From Sphingobium sp. AS12 (lineage in GTDB: Bacteria > Pseudomonadota > Alphaproteobacteria > Sphingomonadales > Sphingomonadaceae), in contig NZ_JAHRGM010000093.1 in assembly GCF_019097845.1 (NCBI RefSeq), positions 62,001 through 126,000 on the forward strand: a stretch of DNA of 64,000 nt. Direction: 5' to 3'. Shown here piece by piece: positions 1 to 7,832 of this stretch (position 1 is its first letter; every line of letters starts with the position of its first letter). The translations under genes and the position numbers were made by a program. The notes beneath the pieces are model-generated. The model saw nothing but the letters and a program-made list of their open reading frames with translations. It was not told the DNA's origin and searched no databases.

Positions 1-262
1 CCATGTCATTACCGCCGCCTATCTGAAACCCATCGAACTGCCCGCCGGGCCGATGCTGACCACCGAAATGACGATCACCACGGCGGTCGGTTATCCCACT
101 GAAATGCCCGACGTGATCGCCGCAATGCCGCGTTTGCGCGACAAGATTGCGGCACTGATCAGCCACAGATTGCCGTTCGACCGGGTGATCGAGGGCTTGG
201 ACATCGCCGCGAGGCCGCAATCGGCCAAGGTCATGATCGAATTTGTGGACGGCGCGGCATGA
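1..262 (+). CDS. Zinc-type alcohol dehydrogenase (MDR), C-terminal fragment
   Basis: The open frame runs in from before the window and ends at TGA 260-262, leaving about 86 C-terminal residues. The ending, with HRLPFDRVIEG and then QSAKVMIEF, is the usual tail of medium-chain zinc-dependent dehydrogenases of the threonine/sorbitol dehydrogenase group, where the last helix and strand close the catalytic domain. The metal and nucleotide sites lie outside the window, so the substrate cannot be judged. The stop overlaps the start of the next gene (ATGA), so the two are probably co-translated. Confidence 0.7.
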   Translation, partial: HVITAAYLKPIELPAGPMLTTEMTITTAVGYPTEMPDVIAAMPRLRDKIAALISHRLPFDRVIEGLDIAARPQSAKVMIEFVDGAA

Positions 263-1521
263 CCGACAAGCCGCAGACGCCTTTAGGCGCTTTGGTGATG
301 GCGGGTCAGGGCCAGACGGATGCCGAACGCATCGGCGACGGCATCTTCATGGTGAAGGATATTTCCAATGCCTATCTGGTGACGACGGGCGATGGCGACC
401 TGATGATCAACACCGGCTTTCTGGGCAATGGCGCCCGCAACAAGGGACTGTTTGCGCCGCATCGTAGCGGGCTGCTGCGGCGGATCGTCGTGACCCAGGC
501 CCATGCCGACCATTATGGCGCGCTACCCGACCAGAAGGAGGCGGACACGCAGGTCATTGTCGGGGCGGGCTTTGGCGAGACGGTGGAGTATTTCGAGCGG
601 CTTGGCGAATTTCTCGGTCGCCGGTCGGGCAAGCTATGGGCGTCGATGACCCGGCGCGACGGGCCGCCACCCAAGCCGCCGCTGATCGTGCCGGACGTGG
701 AGATCGCCACCAGCCTTGCCTTCACGCAAGGGGATCGCGCGTTCGAGGTGGTCAAGACGCCGGGCGGCGAGAGCCTGGATTCGGTGTTCGTGTGGATGCC
801 GGATGAAAAGATCGTCTTTACCGGCAATCTGTTTGGCCCCGTCTGGCGGGCGATGCCCAATCTGGTGACGATGCGCGGCGACAAGCCCCGGCTGGTGCGC
901 GCCTGGCTGCGATCGGTCGAGCAGGTCCGGGCATTGGGCGCGGAACTGGTGATTACCGGCCATGGCGACCCAATCCGGGGGGCGGAGATGATCCGCGCGG
1001 ACCTCGACACGATGCACGCGGCAGTCAGCTATCTGGAGCGCGAGACGATCGCAGGGATGAATGCGGGCCGGAGCGTGCAGGATCTGATGCGTGAAATCGC
1101 GCTGCCAGCCGACCTCAGGATCGGCGAATTTCATGGCAAGACCAGCTGGGTCGTGCGCGCCATCTGGGAGGAAAATGGCGGCTGGTTCCATTATGCCGAT
1201 GGCACGACCGCGCTGTATGGCGTGCCGCGTTCGGCGGTGAATGGCGATCTGGTCGAACTGGCGGGCGGCGCGGGCGCGATCGTGGGCCGCGCCGATGTGC
1301 ATGCGGCGGCAGGGCGACCGTTGGAGGCGCTGCATCTGATTGACATCGCGCTGGGCGTTGTGCCCGATCATGAGGCGGGATTGAGCGTGCGTAAATCGGC
1401 GCTGGAGCAATTGCTGGCCGCGAGCGGCAGCACGAACCTGTCGGAAACCATGTGGCTGAAGGCGGAGATCGCCGAGACGGACAAGCGCCTCGCCAGCCAT
1501 GCACAAGAGGGAGAAGGATGA
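259..1521 (+). CDS. MBL-fold hydrolase, alkylsulfatase-like
   Basis: This 420-residue protein has a metallo-beta-lactamase fold. The metal loop at residues 80-85 reads Q-A-H-A-D-H, so the first histidine of the classical HxHxDH motif is glutamine. A TGHGDP motif lies at 233-238. The segment around NLVTMRGD (residues 201-208) and the helical C-terminal part (about 320-410), which resembles the alkylsulfatase dimerisation region, place it near alkylsulfatase-like MBL proteins. No signal peptide is visible, so it is probably cytoplasmic. It overlaps the dehydrogenase stop by 4 nt, and its own TGA overlaps the sulfotransferase start. Hydrolysis of a sulfate or other ester is plausible but unproven. 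A different hydrolase role is equally possible. Confidence 0.75.
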   Translation: MTDKPQTPLGALVMAGQGQTDAERIGDGIFMVKDISNAYLVTTGDGDLMINTGFLGNGARNKGLFAPHRSGLLRRIVVTQAHADHYGALPDQKEADTQVIVGAGFGETVEYFERLGEFLGRRSGKLWASMTRRDGPPPKPPLIVPDVEIATSLAFTQGDRAFEVVKTPGGESLDSVFVWMPDEKIVFTGNLFGPVWRAMPNLVTMRGDKPRLVRAWLRSVEQVRALGAELVITGHGDPIRGAEMIRADLDTMHAAVSYLERETIAGMNAGRSVQDLMREIALPADLRIGEFHGKTSWVVRAIWEENGGWFHYADGTTALYGVPRSAVNGDLVELAGGAGAIVGRADVHAAAGRPLEALHLIDIALGVVPDHEAGLSVRKSALEQLLAASGSTNLSETMWLKAEIAETDKRLASHAQEGEG

Positions 1522-2684
1522 TGACCACCACCACCGCAGGGCTGGACGCCGATGCGCTGATCGCCGCCGCGCGCGAACAGACGGGCCTCACCAATCTGGG
1601 CGATGACGCGATATTGGAGGGGCTGCATGTCCTGATCGACGCGATCAACCGGGAAGCAAAGCTGACGGCGGCTGCGCAAGGTCGCTGGGCGCAGCAGATT
1701 ACCGCCACGCTGGCGAACCGCTTGCAGGTCGAACATTATCTGGCCAGCCATCCCGCGCTGCTGGACGCGCCGGTCGAAAAACCGCTGTTCGTATTCGGCC
1801 TGCCGCGCACCGGCACGACGCTGACGATCAACCTGCTGAACGCCGATCCCGCGCGGCGTTGCTTCCTGCGCTGGGAAGCGTTCAACAGCGTGCCGCCAGC
1901 CGCCAAGGGGGCACTGAGCAGCGATCCGCGCTATGTCGCGGAGCAGGCGCGGCTCGACATGATGCTCAAATATGCGCCGCATATTTCGGCTATGCACCAT
2001 GAGGATGCCGACAGTCCGACCGAGTGCCAATTCTCCATGGCACCGTCCTTCTGCGCACAATATTATGACTCGGTTCTGCATATTCCGAGCTATCAGAAGT
2101 GGTTGTTTTCGACCAGCTACCTGCCCGCTTTCCGCTATCAGAAGCGGCTTTTCCAGTTGTTGCAGGAGAATGAGGGCGGGCAGTGGACGCTTAAAAATCC
2201 GTGGCATCCTTTGTTCCTGAATGACCTGACCACCATCTATCCCGATGCGCAGTTGGTGATGACCCATCGCGATCCGGCCGATGTCGTCGCGTCGGCGTGC
2301 AGCCTGGTCTATCAGGTGCGCAAGATGTTCAGCGACGATGTCGATCCGGTCGAGGTGGGCAAGTCACAACTGCGCACCTTCGACCTGATGATCGAGCGGA
2401 TGATGGCCTATCGGGAGAAGCATGGCGCGGATTCGATCCACGACATCCCATATGACGCGCAGCTGCGCGATCCGATCGGCGAGATGAAGCGGCTCTATGC
2501 GCGGTTCGACACGGAACTGACGGTGGAAGCCGAGACCGCGATGCAGGCTATGCTGGACGCCAATCCGCAGGGCAAGCATGGCAAGCACAGCTATGACCTG
2601 GCCGATTACGGGCTGGATCGTGCGGGTGTTCACACGCATTTCAGGGATTATACGGAGCGGTTCGGGATTGCGTGCAGGGCTTGA
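1518..2684 (+). CDS. Sulfotransferase family protein
   Basis: This 388-residue protein has the PAPS-binding 5'-phosphosulfate loop FGLPRTGTT at about residues 93-101 and a later 3'-phosphate-type segment around THRDP. These are hallmarks of the bacterial sulfotransferase family, which transfers sulfate from PAPS to a hydroxyl or amine. The start chosen is ATG 1518, with GAGAAGG just upstream and an ATGA overlap with the preceding stop. A second ATG follows at once at 1521. An upstream in-frame ATG (1452) lies inside the previous gene and lacks this context. It ends the three-gene plus-strand unit. Acceptor unknown. Confidence 0.8.
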   Translation: MMTTTTAGLDADALIAAAREQTGLTNLGDDAILEGLHVLIDAINREAKLTAAAQGRWAQQITATLANRLQVEHYLASHPALLDAPVEKPLFVFGLPRTGTTLTINLLNADPARRCFLRWEAFNSVPPAAKGALSSDPRYVAEQARLDMMLKYAPHISAMHHEDADSPTECQFSMAPSFCAQYYDSVLHIPSYQKWLFSTSYLPAFRYQKRLFQLLQENEGGQWTLKNPWHPLFLNDLTTIYPDAQLVMTHRDPADVVASACSLVYQVRKMFSDDVDPVEVGKSQLRTFDLMIERMMAYREKHGADSIHDIPYDAQLRDPIGEMKRLYARFDTELTVEAETAMQAMLDANPQGKHGKHSYDLADYGLDRAGVHTHFRDYTERFGIACRA

Positions 2685-2689
2685 ATGTT

Positions 2690-2708
2690 CCTCCCCTGTA
2701 AGGGGAGG
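2690..2708. repeat. Short G/C palindrome, dispersed family
   Basis: CCTCCCCT-GTA-AGGGGAGG has perfect 8-bp arms and a 3-nt loop directly after the sulfotransferase stop. The same hairpin, with other loop bases, occurs at 5093-5111 and 10919-10937, and an imperfect copy lies at 2864-2882. It may work as an intergenic terminator, but no T-run follows. Confidence 0.7.
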
Positions 2709-2741
2709 GCTGTCGCATATGGAACCCTGCCCTTGTCCATT

Positions 2742-2829
2742 GTCATCCTGAACTTGTTTCAGGATCCATTTCTCGTCACGAGCGGCGGCTTTTGGGGGAC
2801 GATGGATGCTGAAATAAATTCAGCATGAC
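2742..2829. repeat. MITE-like inverted-repeat element
   Basis: An 88-bp element is bounded by 28-bp near-perfect terminal inverted repeats, with GTCAT at one end and ATGAC at the other. Each arm is itself a small hairpin: ATCCTGAA/TTCAGGAT at 2745-2765 and ATGCTGAA/TTCAGCAT at 2806-2826. The arms differ by paired changes that keep each hairpin intact. It lies between the convergent sulfotransferase and SDR genes and encodes nothing. It is a nonautonomous mobile element or a structured intergenic repeat. Confidence 0.65.
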
Positions 2830-2888
2830 GAAGTAAAATGAGGTGCCGTTCATATATGACAGCCCACCCCTTGCAGGGGAGGATGATT

Positions 2889-3800
2889 TTACCCCGCCCG
2901 CGCCATGGCGAAACAATAGCGCAGATGGTCCATATGCCCGTCCGGCACCGGCGGGAAATGGAGCGCGTCTTCGGTGGCGCGGATGCTGTCGAGATTTTCC
3001 GCGACCTGCTCGATGGTCCAGTCGGGGCGGAACATGCCCTTCGTTTCCATGGTATAAGCACGCGCGACGCGACCGGCCATGGCGATCAGCATTTCGCCTG
3101 AAATCGCGCAATCTTCATGCGCCAGATAGCCGACCGTGGGCGCGACCAGATCCGGGTCCATCGGCGGATAGGCGCTGGTGTCCAGGCCATCGGCCATGCG
3201 GGTGACTGCGCCGGGCAGGATGATGTTGCTCTTGATACCATGCGCCGCCCCCTCGATCGCGGCAACGTTGGACAGGCCGGTCATCGCGGCCTTGGCCATC
3301 GAATAATTGACCACGCCGGCATTGCCATAAAGGCCGTTGATCGAGCCGGTCAGGACAATGCGGCCATAATTGGCGGCGGTCATGTGCGGGAAGGCGGCAC
3401 GCACGACATGGAAAGCACCGCGCATATGGACATCCAGCACCGTCTCGAAATCGGCATAGCTTAAGTCATTGAGCGAACCGCGACGGACGATCCCGGCATT
3501 GTGGATGAGGATGTCGATCCGACCATAATGGTGAATGGCAGCGTCGATGATCGCCTGCCCCCCCTCTGGCGTCGCCACGCTGTCGGTCGAGGCGACGGCC
3601 TCTCCCCCGGCGGCGCGAATCTCGTCCACCAGTGCCTGGGCGGGCGCGGCATCGGTCCCCTCCCCCTGCATCGACACGCCCGGATCGTTGACGATGATCT
3701 TTGCGCCCCGCGCTGCCAGCAGCAGCGCATAGGCGCGGCCAAGCCCCCGGCCAGCGCCGGTGATCGCGGCCACCCGGCCATCAAAGCGCATCTTGTCCAT
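2889..3800 (-). CDS. SDR dehydrogenase, 3-hydroxyacyl-CoA dehydrogenase-like
   Basis: This 303-residue short-chain dehydrogenase has the nucleotide motif TGAGRGLG at residues 14-21, followed by a strand ending NDPG. The catalytic set is Ser153, Tyr166 and Lys170 (YSMAK). The RAYALLLAARGA and NDPG sequences resemble the dehydrogenase unit of peroxisomal-type multifunctional enzymes, so oxidation of a (3R)-hydroxyacyl-CoA is a reasonable guess. ATG 3800 has AGAGGA upstream. An upstream extension to 3872 lacks a ribosome site. The MaoC-type hydratase gene lies upstream in the same direction. That pairing supports a hydratase/dehydrogenase couple in beta-oxidation-like chemistry. Confidence 0.8.
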   Translation of the reverse strand: MDKMRFDGRVAAITGAGRGLGRAYALLLAARGAKIIVNDPGVSMQGEGTDAAPAQALVDEIRAAGGEAVASTDSVATPEGGQAIIDAAIHHYGRIDILIHNAGIVRRGSLNDLSYADFETVLDVHMRGAFHVVRAAFPHMTAANYGRIVLTGSINGLYGNAGVVNYSMAKAAMTGLSNVAAIEGAAHGIKSNIILPGAVTRMADGLDTSAYPPMDPDLVAPTVGYLAHEDCAISGEMLIAMAGRVARAYTMETKGMFRPDWTIEQVAENLDSIRATEDALHFPPVPDGHMDHLRYCFAMARAG

Positions 3801-3913
3801 CCTGCGATCCTCTCTTTCACTTGCGCCCGATCCTAACGGCACCGGCCCAACGCAAAAGGGCCGCCGCCGCATATCGCTGCGGCGACGACCCCCTCTCCTA
3901 CCCCTTCAAGAGA

Positions 3914-5062
3914 TCAGGCTGGCTTGCTGGGCAATTCGGCGATCGAGGTGCCGAAGGCCGAGACTTCACCGCGATGGGTGGTCGCCTGCTGCTGGATCTC
4001 GACGAACTTCTTGCCGTTTTCCTCAAACTTGCGGATGACGCTGCCGTCGATGTAGATCGCGTCGCCATCGGGATTGTGGCGGCGGATCTGGCACTTGCTG
4101 CGCGTCAGGAAGCCATCGTCACCGATCCAGTTGGTGATGTGGTGGGTCAGCCAGCTGCACCGTTCTGGACCATAGTCATAAGCCCCCGGCGCGCCGACTT
4201 CGAGTGCGAAGGCTTCGTCCCAGTGCACGCGCTCAGGGCAATCCGGCACGTTGAAGCGGTTGCGGATGCCGAGGCCCGGATGCGCCTGCTGCATCTGGTT
4301 GGCAAGCTTGTTGGCGCGGATGTAGAGGCCACCCCACCCTTGCGCATAGCAGATGAAGCCAGTGACCGTCATCGGTCCCTTCATCATGCGCGGCAGTTCG
4401 TCACCAACCTTCACATCTTCCCAATAGCGAGGAACCGAGCCGCGGATTTCTTCTTGGTTGTACAGGCGGGTGAATTCGGCCAGTTCTTCTTCGGTGTACT
4501 GCTCCACGCGGCCACGCGCTTCGGTATATTTGGTGCCGCGTTCGCGGGCTTCGTCACGGTCGGTGCGGAATACCCAGCTGTCGCCCTCGGCCACCTTGTC
4601 GCCCGACTGGTTGAAAAAGTCGACATGGTAGATCTGCTGGAACGAACGGCCGGCAAACTTGGTCTGATGCTCTACCAGATCCTTGAGATAGGCTTCGGTG
4701 CGGATCGTGTCGTTGCGCAGCACCGGCTTGTGCCAGGTCCAGTCGGCACCCGCCCACATGGCGTGAACGCCCGACAGGCCGCCGCAATAGCCCGAAATGA
4801 TGCGGCTGGTGGTGAAGAGGAAGCTGGGGAGCGCGACGACCGAGCCATATTTGGTCTTTTCGGCATAGGCCGGGTCGCACCACAGCGGGTTATCGTCGCC
4901 AATGCCATGGGCATAATGGCGGATCGCGTCGCGGGTCGCTTCATAATTCCACGGCTCGATCGTATTCTCGATCTTGACGCCAATGCGCTTGCGCAGATCG
5001 TCGAGACCTTCCTCGGTAATCTTGGGGAATTTATTGGTGGGGGCTTCCGCCAAAGTTGCCAT
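3914..5062 (-). CDS. MaoC-like (double hot-dog) enoyl-CoA hydratase family protein
   Basis: This 382-residue protein has a FAS1-like/MaoC N-terminal half (about 25-160, with DDNPLW and GSVVALPSFL) and a second hot-dog-like half (about 215-370). The length fits fused two-domain MaoC hydratases, which hydrate enoyl-CoA substrates. ATG 5062 is preceded by AGGAGAAGA. In-frame codons further upstream run into a repeat element and are unlikely to be translated. The gene lies between an acyl-CoA synthetase upstream and an SDR downstream on the same strand, so activation, hydration and oxidation are encoded in order. A relative lies at 27259-28431. Confidence 0.75.
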   Translation of the reverse strand: MATLAEAPTNKFPKITEEGLDDLRKRIGVKIENTIEPWNYEATRDAIRHYAHGIGDDNPLWCDPAYAEKTKYGSVVALPSFLFTTSRIISGYCGGLSGVHAMWAGADWTWHKPVLRNDTIRTEAYLKDLVEHQTKFAGRSFQQIYHVDFFNQSGDKVAEGDSWVFRTDRDEARERGTKYTEARGRVEQYTEEELAEFTRLYNQEEIRGSVPRYWEDVKVGDELPRMMKGPMTVTGFICYAQGWGGLYIRANKLANQMQQAHPGLGIRNRFNVPDCPERVHWDEAFALEVGAPGAYDYGPERCSWLTHHITNWIGDDGFLTRSKCQIRRHNPDGDAIYIDGSVIRKFEENGKKFVEIQQQATTHRGEVSAFGTSIAELPSKPA

Positions 5063-5092
5063 ATCTCTTCTCCTAGGGTTCAGATTTGGGGT

Positions 5093-5206
5093 CCTCCCCT
5101 GCAAGGGGAGGGGGACCAGCGAAGCTGGTGGAGGGGTGTCCACCTATCGAGAGGGTGACACCCCTCCGTCTGGCCTGCGGCCAGCCACCTCCCCCGCCGG
5201 GGGAGG
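5093..5206. repeat. Composite four-hairpin intergenic repeat, copy 1
   Basis: Four stem-loops stand in a row: CCTCCCCT/AGGGGAGG (5093-5111), GGAGGGGTGTC/GACACCCCTCC (5130-5140 with 5157-5167), CTGGCC/GGCCAG (5170-5184) and CCTCCCCC/GGGGGAGG (5188-5206). A second copy of the last three lies at 10864-10937. Its stem bases differ but pairing is kept. It occupies the gap between the acyl-CoA synthetase and MaoC genes, which point the same way, so it may form in their joint transcript. Confidence 0.75.
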
Positions 5207-5226
5207 ATTTTGAGACGGATTTTTCA

Positions 5227-6858
5227 TCACGCTGCCTCGACCAACTTGGCAGCCTCAATATCTCTCAGGATTTTGCGGTGGACCTTGCCCGCCGGGGTCT
5301 TGGGCAGTTCGGTGACGAATTCCACGACGCGAGGAAATTCATGCTGGGCGAGTTTTTCGCGGGTGAAGGTCTGGAGTTCCTTCACCAGCGCGTCGCTGCC
5401 ATCGACATTGGCGATGACGAACGCCTTGACCACCTGGCCCCGCTGCGGATCGGGCACGCCGATGACGGCGCATTCGAGCACGGCGGGATGCTTGAGCAGG
5501 GTGTTTTCGATCTCGACCGCGCTCATCGTCCAGCCAGCCGAGATGATGACATCGTCGGCGCGGCCGCAATGGTAGAAATAACCGTCGGCGTCGATTTTCG
5601 CCCGGTCCTTGGTGGTTTCCCATTTGTCGCGCCGCCACAGCATCAGTTCGCCGATTTCGCCGGGGTCGGATGGCGTGCCGTCGGGGCGCTGCACCTGCAA
5701 CTTCTGGCCCGGCACCGCCTTGCCCAGCGAACCGGGCTTGACAGTGAAATCGTCTGCGCCCGGATAATTGACGAGCACCACGCCGATTTCGGTCGTGCCA
5801 TACATGGAGCAGGCGGGAACCTTGAAATAGGTGTCGATAAAGTCGAGCGTCGCCGGGTCGATCGGTTCGCCGGTGTAGGACAGTTTCTTGAAGTGGAAGC
5901 TATAGTCCCCCGCCTTCCCGCTATTCTTAATCATGCGATAATGGGTCGCGGCCGCCGACATATTGGTGATGCCATAATCATCGAGCGCCTTCATCAGCCG
6001 CACCGGATCGAACCGTCCCGCAAAGGTGCCGGTGGTCACGCCCATACCCAACGGGGCCAGCGTGCCGTGCCACAATCCATGTCCCCATGCGGGCGAGGAC
6101 GGGCAGAAAAATTCGTCGCCCGGACGGATGCCGGTGCCGTAGAGCGCGGCGAACATCAACGTCACCAGCGCGCGGTGGCTATGCTTCACCGCTTCGGGCA
6201 GTTCGCGGGTGGTGCCGGACGTGTACTGGAACACGGCCAAGTCGTTCGCCCTGGTTTTCGGCGTGTAGATCGCGGGATATTTTTCAATCTCGTCGAGCAG
6301 GCCATCGTCGGCGACGACGACGCGCGGGCCGTTCATGCTGCGGGCGAGGTCCGCCTTTTCCGCGTTGGTGATCAGGATGGTGGGCTTGCAGTCATCAACC
6401 CGCAGGCGCAGCGCATCGGGACCGAACAGGGTGAAGAGCGGCACCGAGATCGCGCCGGTCTGCATCGCCCCGAACAGGCAGACATAGAAAGGCAAAGACG
6501 GTTCCAGCATGAAGGCGATGCGTTCGCCGGGTTGAACACCCTCTGCATCGAGCCAATGGGCAAAGCGCGCCGCGCCCGCCGAAATGATGTCGAAGCTCAA
6601 TATTTCATCGCGGCCATCAGCGTGCGCGATCCGCACGGCGGCGCATCCGGTGCCGTCGGCATGGCGGGTGATGCATTCATGCGCGATGTTGAGATGATCG
6701 CGGTCGCCATCGAATAAATCCCATGGCGCGTTGGACGTCGCATGGGCCTGCGCATCGGCATAGCGTGTATAGTCGGTCAGCTTCGCCATATATTCCGTCC
6801 ATTCACTATGGCGAATGGCAGGAAAGCCGCCTTCGCCATGATGGAACCGGAATGTCAT
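5227..6858 (-). CDS. AMP-dependent acyl-CoA synthetase
   Basis: This 543-residue adenylate-forming ligase activates a carboxylic acid to its CoA thioester. The phosphate-binding motif YTSGTT is at 212-217, the adenine-binding YGTTE at 353-357 and the hinge region GYFYHCGRADD at about 430. The C-terminal catalytic lysine lies in TPAGK near 524. Length is normal for the family. ATG 6858 has AAGGGAG at good spacing. Sequence type is closest to medium-chain or aryl-acid CoA ligases, but the acid is unknown. It heads the MaoC/SDR run and is divergent from an IclR regulator, which probably controls it through the palindrome between them. Confidence 0.88.
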   Translation of the reverse strand: MTFRFHHGEGGFPAIRHSEWTEYMAKLTDYTRYADAQAHATSNAPWDLFDGDRDHLNIAHECITRHADGTGCAAVRIAHADGRDEILSFDIISAGAARFAHWLDAEGVQPGERIAFMLEPSLPFYVCLFGAMQTGAISVPLFTLFGPDALRLRVDDCKPTILITNAEKADLARSMNGPRVVVADDGLLDEIEKYPAIYTPKTRANDLAVFQYTSGTTRELPEAVKHSHRALVTLMFAALYGTGIRPGDEFFCPSSPAWGHGLWHGTLAPLGMGVTTGTFAGRFDPVRLMKALDDYGITNMSAAATHYRMIKNSGKAGDYSFHFKKLSYTGEPIDPATLDFIDTYFKVPACSMYGTTEIGVVLVNYPGADDFTVKPGSLGKAVPGQKLQVQRPDGTPSDPGEIGELMLWRRDKWETTKDRAKIDADGYFYHCGRADDVIISAGWTMSAVEIENTLLKHPAVLECAVIGVPDPQRGQVVKAFVIANVDGSDALVKELQTFTREKLAQHEFPRVVEFVTELPKTPAGKVHRKILRDIEAAKLVEAA

Positions 6859-6875
6859 GCCGACTCCCTTGTTGT

Positions 6876-6900
6876 AAATCATGAACAATGTTCTATATTT
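6876..6900. promoter_or_regulatory. Candidate IclR operator
   Basis: In the 82-bp divergent gap there is a symmetric site: AAAT at the outer edges and GAACA-A-TGTTC at the core (6883-6893), centred on 6888. Eighteen of the 24 non-central positions match across the dyad. It sits in the only gap between the IclR-type regulator and the acyl-CoA synthetase, where such regulators usually bind. The role is inferred from position and symmetry. Confidence 0.5.
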
Positions 6901-6940
6901 TGAATGATCGTCCATCGCCGGGGCGATGGAGATATGCGCC

Positions 6941-7753
6941 ATGGCCGACCCTGTTACCCTGCCCACCCCTTCCCCCGTCCGAAAAGTCGCCCGCGCGGTG
7001 AAGGACAGCAAAGCGCCCGCCATCACCCGCGCCGCCGCGATCCTGCGCCTGCTGGGGCGTAGCGAACGGCCGCTGGGGGTGCAGGCGATCGCCAAGGAAC
7101 TGGGGCTGGTGCCATCCACCTGCCTCTATGTGCTGCGCGCCCTGGCGGAGGAGGAACTGGTGTCGTTCGACCCGGACACCAAGCGCTATGCGCTGGAGGC
7201 AGGCGTGCTGACGCTGGCGCGGCACTGGTTGCGGCGCGACCCGTTCAACGATCTGGCACAGCCGCATCTCGATCGGCTGGCGGCGCGTTTTGGCTTGACC
7301 ATGTTGGGCGTGCAGGCGGTGGGCCTCGATCATATGATCGTCGTCGCCATGGCGCAATCGGGCAGCGGCTTTCAACTCAGCACGCAGGTCGGCAGCCGCT
7401 TTCCCGCGCTGATCAGCGCAACGGGGCGCTGTATCGCGGCGTTTGGCGACTATCCGGTGGCAGAATTGAAGGCGCGATTCGACCAGTTGCGCTGGGACAA
7501 TCCGCCCGCATTCGACGACTGGATGGAGCAGTTGCGCCGGACCCGCGAACAGGGCTTTGCGGTGGATGAAGGGCAGTATATTGCAGGCGCAACCGTGGTG
7601 TCCGCGCCGGTGTGGAAAGGCGCGGGCCGGCCGGTCCATGCGCTGGTCGCGATAGGCATAGGCGCGGCGCTGGGCCGGGAGCTTGGCGCATTGCAGGCGG
7701 CGCTGGTGGAGGCAGCGGGGGCTTTGTCGGGGCAGTTGGGCGGCGGCGCTTAG
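6941..7753 (+). CDS. IclR-family transcriptional regulator
   Basis: This 270-residue protein has an N-terminal winged helix-turn-helix (residues about 28-85, with AITRAAAILRLL and LGLVPSTCLYVLRAL) and a C-terminal effector domain (about 100-265). That is the standard IclR layout and length. The start chosen is ATG 6941, with GGAG nine bases upstream. An in-frame ATG at 6926 is an alternative that adds five residues. It is divergently placed from the acyl-CoA synthetase operon, so local control, probably by the acid or its CoA ester, is likely. The ligand is unknown. Confidence 0.85.
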   Translation: MADPVTLPTPSPVRKVARAVKDSKAPAITRAAAILRLLGRSERPLGVQAIAKELGLVPSTCLYVLRALAEEELVSFDPDTKRYALEAGVLTLARHWLRRDPFNDLAQPHLDRLAARFGLTMLGVQAVGLDHMIVVAMAQSGSGFQLSTQVGSRFPALISATGRCIAAFGDYPVAELKARFDQLRWDNPPAFDDWMEQLRRTREQGFAVDEGQYIAGATVVSAPVWKGAGRPVHALVAIGIGAALGRELGALQAALVEAAGALSGQLGGGA

Positions 7754-7760
7754 CACAAAG

Positions 7761-7829
7761 TCCGTTCGCTTCGAGCGTAGTCGAGAAGCACCGCGCGCAG
7801 GTTTCTCGACTTCGCTCGAAACGAACGGA
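7761..7829. terminator. Long intergenic hairpin repeat between convergent genes
   Basis: TCCGTTCG and TTCGAGCGTAGTCGAGAA pair with a right arm containing TTCTCGACTTCGCTCGAA and CGAACGGA, with one mismatch in the inner 18-bp stem. A related hairpin stands at 50440-50479. It lies between the convergent IclR and beta-propeller genes, so two-way termination is likely. It is also a member of a dispersed family. Confidence 0.6.
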
Positions 7830-7832
7830 GGT

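Noticed and set aside
3821..6717. Long open frames on the plus strand opposite the MaoC and acyl-CoA synthetase genes
   Set aside because: They are antisense to genes with clear motifs. High GC content removes stops from the opposite strand; their translations are Arg/Gly/His-rich with no recognisable domain.
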